This document shows, piece after piece, positions 8,583 through 18,289 of a DNA stretch of 64,000 bases. The notes beneath the pieces are model-generated. The model saw only the letters and a program-made list of their open reading frames with translations. It did not search any database and was not told where the DNA came from. Location of the stretch: the NCBI RefSeq assembly GCF_000620705.1, contig NZ_KK211165.1:93763-157762 (forward strand), given 5' to 3'. A program made the translations under genes and the position numbers. Positions within the stretch are counted from its first letter, which is position 1. Each line of letters begins with the position of its first letter. The DNA comes from Nocardioides sp. URHA0020 (GTDB lineage: Bacteria; Actinomycetota; Actinomycetes; Propionibacteriales; Nocardioidaceae).

Positions 8583-9610
8583 GCCAGCGTCGAGCTGCGG
8601 GCGACCAGCTCGGGAGTGAAGAGCACCTGCCGGTGCGTGTGCTCGGCGTTGGTGGCCTCGTCGAGCACGAGCTCGGCGGCGGTGCGCCCGAGCAGCTGGC
8701 GCGGCTGACGCACGGAGGTCAGCGGCACGGCGGCGGCCGCAGCGAACTCGATGTCGTCGTACCCCACGATGGCCAGCTCCTCCGGCACCCGGACGCCCGA
8801 CGTGATGGCGTGCTGCAGGAGCCCCAGGGCGAGCAGGTCGTTGACGCAGAAGGCGGCCGTCGGCCGTCGGCGCGCGGGCAGGCCGGCCAGCCTCGAGCCG
8901 GCCTCCCGGCCCTCGACGACGGTCATGGCGGCGGTCTCGACCAGGTTCAGCGAGTCCTCGGGCATCCCGGCGGCGGCGATCGCCTCGCGGGCGCCCTGGA
9001 GCCGGTCGCGGAACTGGCCGAGGTGCGAGGGGCCGCCGACGTACGCGATGCGGGTGTGGCCACGGTCGATGAGGTGCTCGGCAGCGAGCCTGCCGCCGAG
9101 GACGTCGTCGACCGCGACCGAGCAGAAGGACTGGTCCGCGCGGGTGCGGTCGACCACCACCACGGGCGTGCCGCGGCGGGCGACCTCGTCGAGCATCGGG
9201 GACTCGGGGTCGACCGGGGTGACGAGGATGCCCTGCACCCGCTGCTGCTCGAGGAGGGCGAGGTGGGACAGCTCGCGCTCGGCCGAGTTGCGGCTGTTGC
9301 ACAGCACGAGGGACAGGTCGGCCGACTCGGCGGCCTCGTCGATGCCGGAGGCGACGTCGGTGAAGAAGGGGTTCGCGGCGTCGAGCATCACGTAGGCGAG
9401 CGTGCGGCTGCTCCCGGCCCGCAGCTGTCGGGCCGACTCGTTGCGCACGAAGCCCAGGTCCAGCATCGCCCGCTGAACCTTCTCGCGGGTCTCGGGGCTC
9501 ACCCGGTCGGGCCGGTTCAGGACGTTGGAGACGGTGCCGAGCGACACGCCCGCGGCGGCCGCGACGTCCTTGACCGAGGCGCTGCGCGCCCCCAGGTCAC
9601 GATGCGGCAC
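8579..9610 (-). CDS. LacI-family regulator of the rhamnose island
   Basis: LacI/GalR-type repressor, 343 residues. The N-terminal helix-turn-helix and hinge helix are clear (SVKDVAAAAGVSLGTVSNVL, then RNESARQLRAG). A periplasmic-binding-protein-like effector domain follows from about residue 65 to the end. The GTG at 9610 has GAAGGGAG five bases upstream; a TTG at 9637 is in frame but has no ribosome binding site. It is divergent from the rhamnose operon, with a 197-bp gap that holds a LacI-type operator at 9761-9774. An almost identical site precedes the GH78 gene. Control of both by this protein is inferred from context. The inducer would be rhamnose or a derivative. Confidence 0.9.
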   Translation of the reverse strand: MPHRDLGARSASVKDVAAAAGVSLGTVSNVLNRPDRVSPETREKVQRAMLDLGFVRNESARQLRAGSSRTLAYVMLDAANPFFTDVASGIDEAAESADLSLVLCNSRNSAERELSHLALLEQQRVQGILVTPVDPESPMLDEVARRGTPVVVVDRTRADQSFCSVAVDDVLGGRLAAEHLIDRGHTRIAYVGGPSHLGQFRDRLQGAREAIAAAGMPEDSLNLVETAAMTVVEGREAGSRLAGLPARRRPTAAFCVNDLLALGLLQHAITSGVRVPEELAIVGYDDIEFAAAAAVPLTSVRQPRQLLGRTAAELVLDEATNAEHTHRQVLFTPELVARSSTLA

Positions 9611-9624
9611 CGGTGCTCCCTTCG

Positions 9625-9638
9625 CTGAAACGATCAAC
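9625..9638. promoter_or_regulatory. Weak LacI-type half-palindrome near the regulator start
   Basis: CTGAAACGATCAAC lies 14 bp upstream of the regulator's GTG. It keeps the TGAAACG half of the operator seen at 9761 and 26411 (9 of 14 positions against TTGAAACGTTTCAA). It could allow autoregulation, but the match is too imperfect to be sure. Confidence 0.3.
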
Positions 9639-9716
9639 GCACACCTTAGAGGTCGGTCGGCCCCCCGTGGCGAGGATTCGTGTCTCGACTGTTACGCAGA
9701 GATTTCGACGAACCTG

Positions 9717-9746
9717 TTGACGGCTGTGATCGCAGTCACCTACGGT
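9717..9746 (+). promoter_or_regulatory. Predicted promoter of the rhamnose operon
   Basis: The -35-like TTGACG (9717-9722) is followed after 18 bp by the -10-like TACGGT (9741-9746), giving a transcript start near 9753. The ribosome binding site AAGGAG at 9796-9801 serves the ATG at 9808. The same layout occurs before the GH78 gene at 26378-26406. Confidence 0.6.
9725..9740. promoter_or_regulatory. Crp/GlxR-like site in the rhamnose operon promoter
   Basis: TGTGATCGCAGTCACC matches the cAMP-receptor consensus TGTGA-N6-TCACA at all but the last base. It occupies the spacer between the -35 and -10 elements. A second TGTGA-N6-TCAC occurs in the spacer of the GH78 promoter. This suggests global carbon control of both units; whether it activates or represses from this position is not predictable. 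Confidence 0.5.
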
Positions 9747-9760
9747 ACCGAGCATCGAAG

Positions 9761-9774
9761 TTGAAACCTTTCAA
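9761..9774. promoter_or_regulatory. LacI-family operator of the rhamnose operon
   Basis: TTGAAACCTTTCAA has perfect 6-bp inverted arms (TTGAAA/TTTCAA) around CC. It lies just downstream of the predicted transcript start, suiting repression by the divergent LacI-family protein. The site before GH78 (TTGCAACGTTTCAA) matches 12 of 14 positions. Confidence 0.7.
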
Positions 9775-9807
9775 TTCCGAGTCCCACAGCCCGCGAAGGA
9801 GCACCTC

Positions 9808-11357
<1,550 letters not shown>

Positions 11358-11361
<4 letters not shown>

Positions 11362-12407
11362 GTGACACGCTCCTGGTCGAGCCCAGCGCCGTCTCGCCCA
11401 CCAAGCGGATCGTCGGAGAGCTGCTGCGCTCCCGCGAGATCGCGGTCGGCACCGTGCTGGTCCTCGTCATCGCCTTCACGACCATCAAGAGCCCGAGCTT
11501 CCTCTTCAGCGACAACGGCTGGCGCGACCTGCTCCTGACGCCGTCGCTGCTGCTCCTGCTGGCCGTCGGTCAGACCGCGGTGATCATCACCCGCAACGTC
11601 GACCTGTCCGTCGGCTCGACGCTGGGGCTCACGGCGTACTTCACCGGCAAGCTCTTCGTCGACCACCCGGGCCTGCCGATCATCGCGGTGTTCGTGGCCG
11701 GTCTGCTGATGGGGGCGCTGCTCGGACTGGTCAACGGCGTCCTGGTCGCCTTCTTCCGGGTGCCGTCGCTGGTCATCACCCTCGGCACGCTCTACATCTA
11801 CCGCGGCATCTTCCTGAGCTGGGCCGGCAGCAGCCGGATCAACCCCTCGGACCTGCCGCACGGCTTCCTCGACCTGGGGACCAAGCAGATCCTGACGATC
11901 CCGGTCCTCACGATCATCGGCCTGGTCGCGCTCGGCCTCACGGGCTACTACCTCTACACCGCCCGCGGTGGCCGGGAGCTCTACGCCATCGGCTCCGACC
12001 CCGACGCGGCCGTCCTCTACGGACTGCCGGTCACGCGGCGAGTCATCGGCGCCTTCGTGCTCTGCGGTGCGCTCGCGGGTCTCGCCGGCGTCGTCTACAC
12101 CGCGCGCTACGGCACGGTCAGCTCCAACGCCGGCTACGGCATGGAGCTCCAGGCCGTGGGCGCCGCGGTCATCGGTGGCGTCGCGATCTTCGGTGGCAGC
12201 GGCACCGTCTGGGGAGCCGCCATCGGCGCCTTCCTGCTGGTGACCATCAACCGGGCCCTGCCGGTCGTCGGGATCTCCGACTTCTGGCAGCGCGCCGTGG
12301 TGGGCGCGCTGATCATCGCCGCGGTCGTCCTCGACCGGGTCCTCTCCGCCCGACAAGAACGCCGGCTGATCGCCGCCCGCGACGAGACAAGGGAGCCGTC
12401 CGCATGA
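11358..12407 (+). CDS. rhaP: Rhamnose ABC importer, permease subunit
   Basis: Membrane permease of 349 residues in the RbsC/CUT2 family, with about ten hydrophobic segments. The family signature region SVGSTLGLTAYFTGKL occurs near residue 78, and GAAIGAFLLVTINRALPVVGI near the C-terminus. It forms the inner-membrane channel together with the second permease. The start overlaps the ATPase stop and its own stop overlaps the next start (ATGA at both ends), showing translational coupling. The symbol follows the rhizobial rhaTPQS convention; the order of the two permease names is conventional. Confidence 0.88.
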
Positions 12408-13519
12408 GCACCTCCGTGCTGAGCCGCCCCGAGGGGTCGACCCGCAGCTACCCGGCGTACTCGCGTCCGCTGTGGCGCCGCGTGCTCTTCACCCGCGAGT
12501 TCGCGGTGATCGCCCTGCTCGTCGCGGTGATCTTCTACTCCAACAACAACGTGCCGAACTTCGACGGCCCGCTGACCTTCTACTACCTCTTCCTCGACAT
12601 CGCGCCGATCCTGCTGATCGCGCTGCCGATGACGCTGGTGATCATCACCGGGGAGATCGACCTGTCGGTCGCGAGCGTCGTGGGCCTCAGCAGCGTGCTG
12701 GTCGCCCAGCTGCACGTCGAGGCCGGTCTCTCCATCCCGGTCGCCGGACTGATCGCGATCCTCGTCGGCGCGGTGTGCGGCGCCTTCAACGGCTTCCTGG
12801 TGGCGTACGTCGGCCTCCCGTCGCTGGCCGTCACGATCGGCACGCTCGCGCTCTACCGCGGCATCGCCGTCGGCCTGCTCGGCACCAAGGCGGTCACCGA
12901 CTTCCCCGAGAAGTGGACCGACCTCGCCAAGGAGCGCATCGTCGAGGGTCACGCCTACCCGATGATCCTGATCCCGTTCGTGGTGCTGGCGATCGCCTTC
13001 GTGCTGCTCCTGCACTTCTCGCCCTTCGGGCGCGGGGTCTTCGAGATCGGGCTCAACGACGAGGCGGCGCACTTCACCGGCGTCAACGTGCAGCGCACCA
13101 AGTTCCTGCTGTTCGTGCTGGCCGGCGCGGTCTCGGCCTTCGCCGGCATCTACTACACCCTGCGGTTCGGCAGTGCTCGCGGCGACAACGCGACCGGGCT
13201 CGAGCTCCAGGTCATCGCCGCCGTGCTCCTCGGTGGCGTCTCCATCTTCGGCGGCCGCGGTGCGATCCACGGCGTGATCGCCGGCGTGATCCTGATCGGC
13301 GTCATCTCCAGCGCCATGCGTCTCGAGAGCTACACCGTCAACAAGATCAACATCGTCATCGGGACGCTCCTCGTGCTCTCGGTGATCTCCACCAGCTTCC
13401 TCGGCTGGGCCAAGGACCTGTGGTCCCGACGAGGCCGCGGAAGCGGTCCTTCCAGCTCGGAAAAGAACGGCCAGCACCGGCAAGCGGTCGCTGCCGACGA
13501 AAGCACCAACGAAAGGTGA
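12404..13519 (+). CDS. rhaQ: Rhamnose ABC importer, second permease subunit
   Basis: Second CUT2-type permease (371 residues) with about nine or ten membrane segments. It has the family motif GEIDLSVASVVGLSSVL (about residue 84) and GGVSIFGGRGAIHGVIAGV (about 278). The C-terminal 30 residues are hydrophilic and charged, unlike the rest. It pairs with the preceding permease as a heterodimer. The ATGA overlap with the upstream gene shows coupling. The binding-protein gene begins six bases after the stop. Confidence 0.88.
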   Translation: MSTSVLSRPEGSTRSYPAYSRPLWRRVLFTREFAVIALLVAVIFYSNNNVPNFDGPLTFYYLFLDIAPILLIALPMTLVIITGEIDLSVASVVGLSSVLVAQLHVEAGLSIPVAGLIAILVGAVCGAFNGFLVAYVGLPSLAVTIGTLALYRGIAVGLLGTKAVTDFPEKWTDLAKERIVEGHAYPMILIPFVVLAIAFVLLLHFSPFGRGVFEIGLNDEAAHFTGVNVQRTKFLLFVLAGAVSAFAGIYYTLRFGSARGDNATGLELQVIAAVLLGGVSIFGGRGAIHGVIAGVILIGVISSAMRLESYTVNKINIVIGTLLVLSVISTSFLGWAKDLWSRRGRGSGPSSSEKNGQHRQAVAADESTNER

Positions 13520-13524
13520 GCACC

Positions 13525-14568
13525 ATGAAGTTCCGGAACCGGCGGATCACCGCCCTGGCTGCGGTTTCCCTGGTCGCCAGCTTGGCTCTGACCGCTTGCG
13601 GTGGAAGCGACAGCGACGGCGGCAGTGACGGTGGCAGCGGCGGCAGCGCCAGCGGCGACATCTCCGTCACCTTCCTGCCCAAGAACCTCGGCAACCCCTA
13701 CTTCGACATCAGCGACGCGGCCGGCAAGAAGGCCGTCGAGTCCTACGGCGGCACGTACGAGCAGGTGGGTCCCGACACCGGCTCCGCCGACGGCCAGGTG
13801 CCCTTCATCAACACCGCGGCGCAGCAGGGCGTGAGCGCCCTGGTCGTGTCGGCCAACGACCCCGAGGCGCTGTGCGACGCGCTGAAGGAGGCCAGCGACG
13901 CCGGCGTCAAGGTCGTCACCTTCGACTCCGACACCAACCCGGACTGCCGCGACCTGTACGTCCAGGCCGCCACCTCCGAGGGCATCGCCAAGAAGCAGGT
14001 CGACCTGATCGCCGAGCAGATCGGTGACTCCGGCGAGGTCGCGATCCTCTCCGCCGCCGCCAACGCGACGAACCAGAACGCCTGGATCGACCTGATGAAG
14101 AAGGACATCGCCGACAACCACCCGAACATCAAGCTCGTGGACACGGTCTACGGCGACGACGACGACCAGACCTCGTTCGACAAGACGGCTGCTCTGCTCT
14201 CGGCGCACCCGAACCTCAAGGGCATCATCTCGCCGACCACCGTCGGCATCGCGGCCGCCGCTCGCTACCTCTCGACGTCGGACGCCAAGGGCAAGGTCGC
14301 GCTGACCGGTCTCGGCACCCCGAACCAGATGCGTGAGTTCGTCAAGGACGGCACCGTCACCGCCTTCGCCCTCTGGAACCCGGGCGACCTCGGCACCCTG
14401 TCGGCCTTCGCCGCCAAGGCGCTGGTCGACGGCACGATCAAGGGCGACGAGGGCGACAAGTTCGACGCCGGCGACCTGGGCTCGTTCACCGTCGGCAAGG
14501 ACAGCGTCGTGCTGCTGGGCGACCCGTTCACGTACGACAAGTCCAACATCGACGACTTCGACTTCTGA
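13525..14568 (+). CDS. rhaS: Rhamnose-binding lipoprotein of the ABC importer
   Basis: Periplasmic-type sugar-binding protein of 347 residues, anchored as a lipoprotein. The signal peptide ends in the lipobox LTACGG (Cys about residue 24), followed by a Gly/Ser/Asp-rich linker. The mature part (ISVTFLPKNLGNPYFDISDA, then NTAAQQGVSALVVSANDPEAL) is the RhaS-type peripla_BP_4 fold. It delivers rhamnose to the two permeases. The ATG at 13525 was chosen because the signal peptide begins there (MKFRNRR); the longer open frame overlaps the permease. A strong stem-loop lies just after the gene. Confidence 0.92.
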   Translation: MKFRNRRITALAAVSLVASLALTACGGSDSDGGSDGGSGGSASGDISVTFLPKNLGNPYFDISDAAGKKAVESYGGTYEQVGPDTGSADGQVPFINTAAQQGVSALVVSANDPEALCDALKEASDAGVKVVTFDSDTNPDCRDLYVQAATSEGIAKKQVDLIAEQIGDSGEVAILSAAANATNQNAWIDLMKKDIADNHPNIKLVDTVYGDDDDQTSFDKTAALLSAHPNLKGIISPTTVGIAAAARYLSTSDAKGKVALTGLGTPNQMREFVKDGTVTAFALWNPGDLGTLSAFAAKALVDGTIKGDEGDKFDAGDLGSFTVGKDSVVLLGDPFTYDKSNIDDFDF

Positions 14569-14598
14569 TCCCCCGGTCGAGCTAGTCCAGACACACCC

Positions 14599-14647
14599 GC
14601 TGCCGGCCGACCCCGGCTCTCCGACCTCCTCGGGGTCGGCCAGCAGC
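14599..14647 (+). terminator. Long stem-loop between rhaS and rhaM
   Basis: Seventeen-base arms (14599-14615 and 14631-14647) pair with a single mismatch around a 15-base loop. No T-tract follows. It lies 30 bases after the binding-protein stop, a common place for a hairpin that protects the mRNA 3' end or attenuates read-through. It would allow more binding protein than downstream enzymes. The rest of the 118-bp gap holds only the rhaM ribosome binding site. Confidence 0.7.
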
Positions 14648-14686
14648 ACCCCTCACCACCGCCACCGTCACGGAAGGAGCGGACCG

Positions 14687-15064
14687 ATGCCACGCGCCTG
14701 CTTCCAGCTCCAGGTCCGGCCCGACCGGATCGAGGAGTACAAGACCCGCCACGCCGCGGTCTGGCCCGACATGGTCCGCGCGCTCCACGAGACCGGGTGG
14801 CACAACTACTCCCTCTTCCTCCGCGAGGACGGGCTGCTGATCGGCTACGTCGAGACGCCCGACTCCATCGAGGCCGCCCAGGCCGCGATGGCCCGCACCG
14901 AGGTCAACACCCGCTGGCAGACCGAGATGGCCGGGTTCTTCACCGGCATCGACGGCCGCGCTCCCGACGAGGGCTTCCTCCTGCTCGAGGAGGTCTTCCA
15001 CCTCGAGGACCAGCTCAGCCCCACCGACAACGACGCAGCCGACACGACGACGTACAAGAAGTGA
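14687..15064 (+). CDS. rhaM: L-rhamnose mutarotase
   Basis: Small dimeric enzyme (125 residues) of the RhaM/YiiL family that interconverts alpha- and beta-L-rhamnopyranose, speeding supply to the isomerase. The N-terminus ACFQLQVRPDRIEEYK leads to the catalytic His in KTRHAAVWP (about residue 23). NYSLFLREDGLLIGYVE forms the core strands and WQTEMAGFF is the usual C-terminal helix. The ATG at 14687 follows GGAAGGAG. The isomerase gene starts 6 bp after the stop. Confidence 0.92.
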   Translation: MPRACFQLQVRPDRIEEYKTRHAAVWPDMVRALHETGWHNYSLFLREDGLLIGYVETPDSIEAAQAAMARTEVNTRWQTEMAGFFTGIDGRAPDEGFLLLEEVFHLEDQLSPTDNDAADTTTYKK

Positions 15065-15070
15065 TGTGAG

Positions 15071-16243
15071 ATGACCCTGTCTGCAAGGTTCAGCGAGATC
15101 GCGCCCCTCCTCGAGGGCCAGGCGATCGAGGTCCCGTCCTGGGCCTACGGCAACTCCGGGACGCGGTTCAAGGTCTTCGGCAGCCCGGGCACCCCCCGCA
15201 CGGTGCACGAGAAGATCGCGGACGCGGCGACCGTGCACCGGTTCACCGGCCTGGCGCCCAGCGTCTCCCTGCACATCCCGTGGGACCTGGTCGACGACTT
15301 CGGGGCCCTGCGCTCGTACGCCGAGGACCTCGGCGTCGCGCTCGGCACCATCAACTCCAACACCTTCCAGGACGACGACTACAAGCTCGGCGCCCTCACG
15401 CACACCGACAAGGCGGTGCGGCAGAAGGCGATCGACCACCACCTCGCCTGCATCGAGGTCATGAACGCGACCGGGTCGCGCGACCTGAAGATCTGGCTGG
15501 CCGAGGGCACCAACTACCCGGGTCAGGGCGACCTGCGCGGCCGCCAGGACCGGCTGGCCGAGGGCCTGGCCACGATCTACGACCAGATCGGCGACGACCA
15601 GCGCCTGGTGCTCGAGTACAAGTTCTTCGAGCCGGCGTTCTACCACACCGACGTCCCGGACTGGGGCACGTCGTACGCCCACGTGAGCGCCCTCGGCGAG
15701 AAGGCCTTCGTCTGCCTCGACACCGGCCACCACGCGCCCGGCACCAACATCGAGTTCATCGTCGCCCAGCTGATCCGGCTCGGGAAGCTCGGCTCCTTCG
15801 ACTTCAACAGCCGCTTCTACGCCGACGACGACCTGATCGTGGGCGCGGCCGACCCCTACCAGCTCTTCCGGATCCTCTTCGAGTGCATCCGCGGCGGCGC
15901 GTTCGGGCCCGACAGCGACGTCGCCTACATGCTCGACCAGTGCCACAACATCGAGAAGAAGATCCCCGGCCAGATCCGCTCGGTGCTCAACGTGCAGGAG
16001 ATGACGGCACGTGCGCTGCTCGTCGACCGTGCGGCCCTGACCCGGGCGCAGGAGGACGGCGACGTCCTGCTGGCCAACGAGATCTTCATGGACGCCTTCT
16101 ACACCGACGTCCGCGCCGACCTCGCCGCGTGGCGCGAGGGCCGGGGCCTGCCCGCGAACCCGATGCGGGCCTTCCTCGAGAGCGGCTACCAGGAACAGAT
16201 CGAAGCGGACCGCGTCGGCGGCACCCAGGCAGGATGGAACTGA
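15071..16243 (+). CDS. rhaI: L-rhamnose isomerase (Pseudomonas stutzeri type)
   Basis: Metal-dependent sugar isomerase (390 residues) converting L-rhamnose to L-rhamnulose in the cytoplasm. It belongs to the RhaI group with a xylose-isomerase-like TIM barrel, not the E. coli RhaA group. Likely metal or substrate ligands are seen in LEYKFFEPAFYHT (Glu about residue 181), CLDTGHHAPGTN (Asp and His about 217-220) and GSFDFNSRFYADDD (Asp about 241 onward). The start follows a short gap after rhaM, and the next gene begins three bases after the stop. All signs are of one operon. Confidence 0.93.
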   Translation: MTLSARFSEIAPLLEGQAIEVPSWAYGNSGTRFKVFGSPGTPRTVHEKIADAATVHRFTGLAPSVSLHIPWDLVDDFGALRSYAEDLGVALGTINSNTFQDDDYKLGALTHTDKAVRQKAIDHHLACIEVMNATGSRDLKIWLAEGTNYPGQGDLRGRQDRLAEGLATIYDQIGDDQRLVLEYKFFEPAFYHTDVPDWGTSYAHVSALGEKAFVCLDTGHHAPGTNIEFIVAQLIRLGKLGSFDFNSRFYADDDLIVGAADPYQLFRILFECIRGGAFGPDSDVAYMLDQCHNIEKKIPGQIRSVLNVQEMTARALLVDRAALTRAQEDGDVLLANEIFMDAFYTDVRADLAAWREGRGLPANPMRAFLESGYQEQIEADRVGGTQAGWN

Positions 16244-16246
16244 CCC

Positions 16247-18289
16247 ATGAGCACCACTAACCCGGCAGCAGCCGAGCTGATCGCTCGCTCCAACCGGCTC
16301 GGCGCCGACCCGAAGAACACCAACTACGCGGGCGGCAACACCTCGGCCAAGGGCACGGAGACCGACCCGGTCACCGGCCAGGACGTCGAGCTCCTCTGGG
16401 TCAAGGGCTCGGGCGGCGACCTGGGCACCCTCCAGGAGTCCGGCCTGGCCGTGCTCCGCCTCGACCGGATGCGCGCGCTGGTCGACGTCTACCCGGGTCT
16501 CGACCGTGAGGACGAGATGGTCGCGGCGTTCGACTACTGCCTGCACGGCAAGGGCGGCGCCGCCCCGTCGATCGACACCGCGATGCACGGCCTCGTCGAT
16601 GCCGCGCACGTGGACCACCTGCACCCCGACTCCGGCATCGCCATCGCGACGGCGGCCGACGGCGAGGCCCTCACCGCCACCATCTTCGGTGACAAGGTGG
16701 TGTGGGTGCCGTGGCGTCGTCCCGGCTTCCAGCTCGGCCTCGACATCGCCGAGATCAAGGCTCAGAACCCGCAGGCGATCGGCTGCATCCTCGGCGGCCA
16801 CGGCATCACCGCGTGGGGCGACACCAGCGACGAGGCCGAGGCCGGCTCGCTGTGGATCATCGACACCGCCGCGGCGTACATCGCGGAGCACAGCAAGGCC
16901 GAGCCCTTCGGGCCCGCCCTCGCCGGGTACGGCGCCCTGCCCGAGGCCGAGCGTCGTGCCAAGGCGGCCGCCCTCGCCCCGACCATCCGGGGCATCGCCA
17001 GCCAGGACCGGCCGATGGTCGGCCACTTCGCCGACACCGACGTCGTCCTCGACTTCCTCTCCGCCGCCGAGCACCCGCGGCTGGCCGGGCTCGGCACGTC
17101 GTGCCCCGACCACTTCCTGCGCACCAAGGTGAAGCCGCTGGTCCTGGACCTGCCGTCCGACGCCACCGTCGAGGACTCGATCGCCCGCCTGAAGGAGCTC
17201 GCGGTCTCCTACCGCGAGGACTACCAGGGCTACTACGACCGCAACGCGACCCCCGAGTCGCCGGCCATCCGGGGCGCCGACCCGCTCGTCGTGCTGGTGC
17301 CCGGCGTGGGCATGTTCAGCTACGGCAAGGACAAGCAGACCGCCCGCGTCGCCGGTGAGTTCTACACCAACGCGATCAACGTGATGCGCGGCGCCGAGGG
17401 ACTCTCGACGTACGCGCCCATCGACGAGGCGGAGAAGTTCCGCATCGAGTACTGGGCGCTCGAGGAGGCCAAGCTCCAGCGGATGCCGAAGCCGAAGCCG
17501 CTCGCCACCCGCGTCGCGCTCGTCACCGGTGCCGCCGGCGGCATCGGCAAGGCCACCGCCACCAAGCTCGCGGCCGAGGGCGCCTGCGTCGTCATCGCCG
17601 ACCTCGACCTGGCCAAGGCACAGGCCGCCGCCGCCGAGATCGGTGGCCCGGACGTGGCCATCGGGCTGGCCGCCGACGTCAGCAAGGAGGGCGCCGTCCA
17701 GGCGATGGTCGACGCGGCCGTGCTCGCCTTCGGCGGCCTCGACCTGGTCGTCAACAACGCCGGCCTCTCGCTGTCCAAGTCACTTCTCGAGACCACCGAG
17801 GCCGACTGGGACCTGCAGCACAACGTGATGGCGAAGGGCTCCTTCCTGGTCTCCAAGGCCGCGGCCAAGGTGCTGATCGAGCAGGAGATGGGTGGCGACA
17901 TCATCTACATCTCCTCGAAGAACTCCGTCTTCGCCGGCCCCAACAACATCGCCTACTCCGCGACCAAGGCCGACCAGGCGCACCAGGTCCGGCTGCTCGC
18001 CGCCGAGCTCGGCGCCTACGGCGTCAAGGTCAACGGCGTCAACCCGGACGGCGTCGTCGCGGGCTCGGGCATCTTCGCCAGCGGCTGGGGCGCCAACCGG
18101 GCCGCGGTCTACGGCGTCGAGGAGAAGGACCTCGGCAAGTTCTACGCGCAGCGCACCATCCTCAAGCGCGAGGTGCTGCCGGAGAACATCGCCAACGCGG
18201 TCTTCGTGCTCTGCAGCGCCGAGCTCAGCCACACGACCGGACTGCACATCCCGGTCGACGCCGGGGTCGCGGCGGCCTTCCTGCGATGA
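16247..18289 (+). CDS. rhaEW: Bifunctional rhamnulose-1-phosphate aldolase/L-lactaldehyde dehydrogenase
   Basis: Fusion of 680 residues. The N-terminal class II aldolase domain (about 1-410) carries a zinc-binding His cluster (HVDHLHPDSG, about residue 121) and GCILGGHGI. It would split L-rhamnulose 1-phosphate into DHAP and L-lactaldehyde. The C-terminal short-chain dehydrogenase domain (about 420-680) has the nucleotide motif VTGAAGGIGK, NNAG, and the catalytic Ser plus YSATK. It would oxidise lactaldehyde to L-lactate. The same fusion is known in Bacillus and Rhizobiales rhamnose loci. It lies three bases after rhaI and overlaps the kinase by ATGA. The product lactate is the substrate of the LutABC proteins encoded downstream. 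Confidence 0.92.
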   Translation: MSTTNPAAAELIARSNRLGADPKNTNYAGGNTSAKGTETDPVTGQDVELLWVKGSGGDLGTLQESGLAVLRLDRMRALVDVYPGLDREDEMVAAFDYCLHGKGGAAPSIDTAMHGLVDAAHVDHLHPDSGIAIATAADGEALTATIFGDKVVWVPWRRPGFQLGLDIAEIKAQNPQAIGCILGGHGITAWGDTSDEAEAGSLWIIDTAAAYIAEHSKAEPFGPALAGYGALPEAERRAKAAALAPTIRGIASQDRPMVGHFADTDVVLDFLSAAEHPRLAGLGTSCPDHFLRTKVKPLVLDLPSDATVEDSIARLKELAVSYREDYQGYYDRNATPESPAIRGADPLVVLVPGVGMFSYGKDKQTARVAGEFYTNAINVMRGAEGLSTYAPIDEAEKFRIEYWALEEAKLQRMPKPKPLATRVALVTGAAGGIGKATATKLAAEGACVVIADLDLAKAQAAAAEIGGPDVAIGLAADVSKEGAVQAMVDAAVLAFGGLDLVVNNAGLSLSKSLLETTEADWDLQHNVMAKGSFLVSKAAAKVLIEQEMGGDIIYISSKNSVFAGPNNIAYSATKADQAHQVRLLAAELGAYGVKVNGVNPDGVVAGSGIFASGWGANRAAVYGVEEKDLGKFYAQRTILKREVLPENIANAVFVLCSAELSHTTGLHIPVDAGVAAAFLR

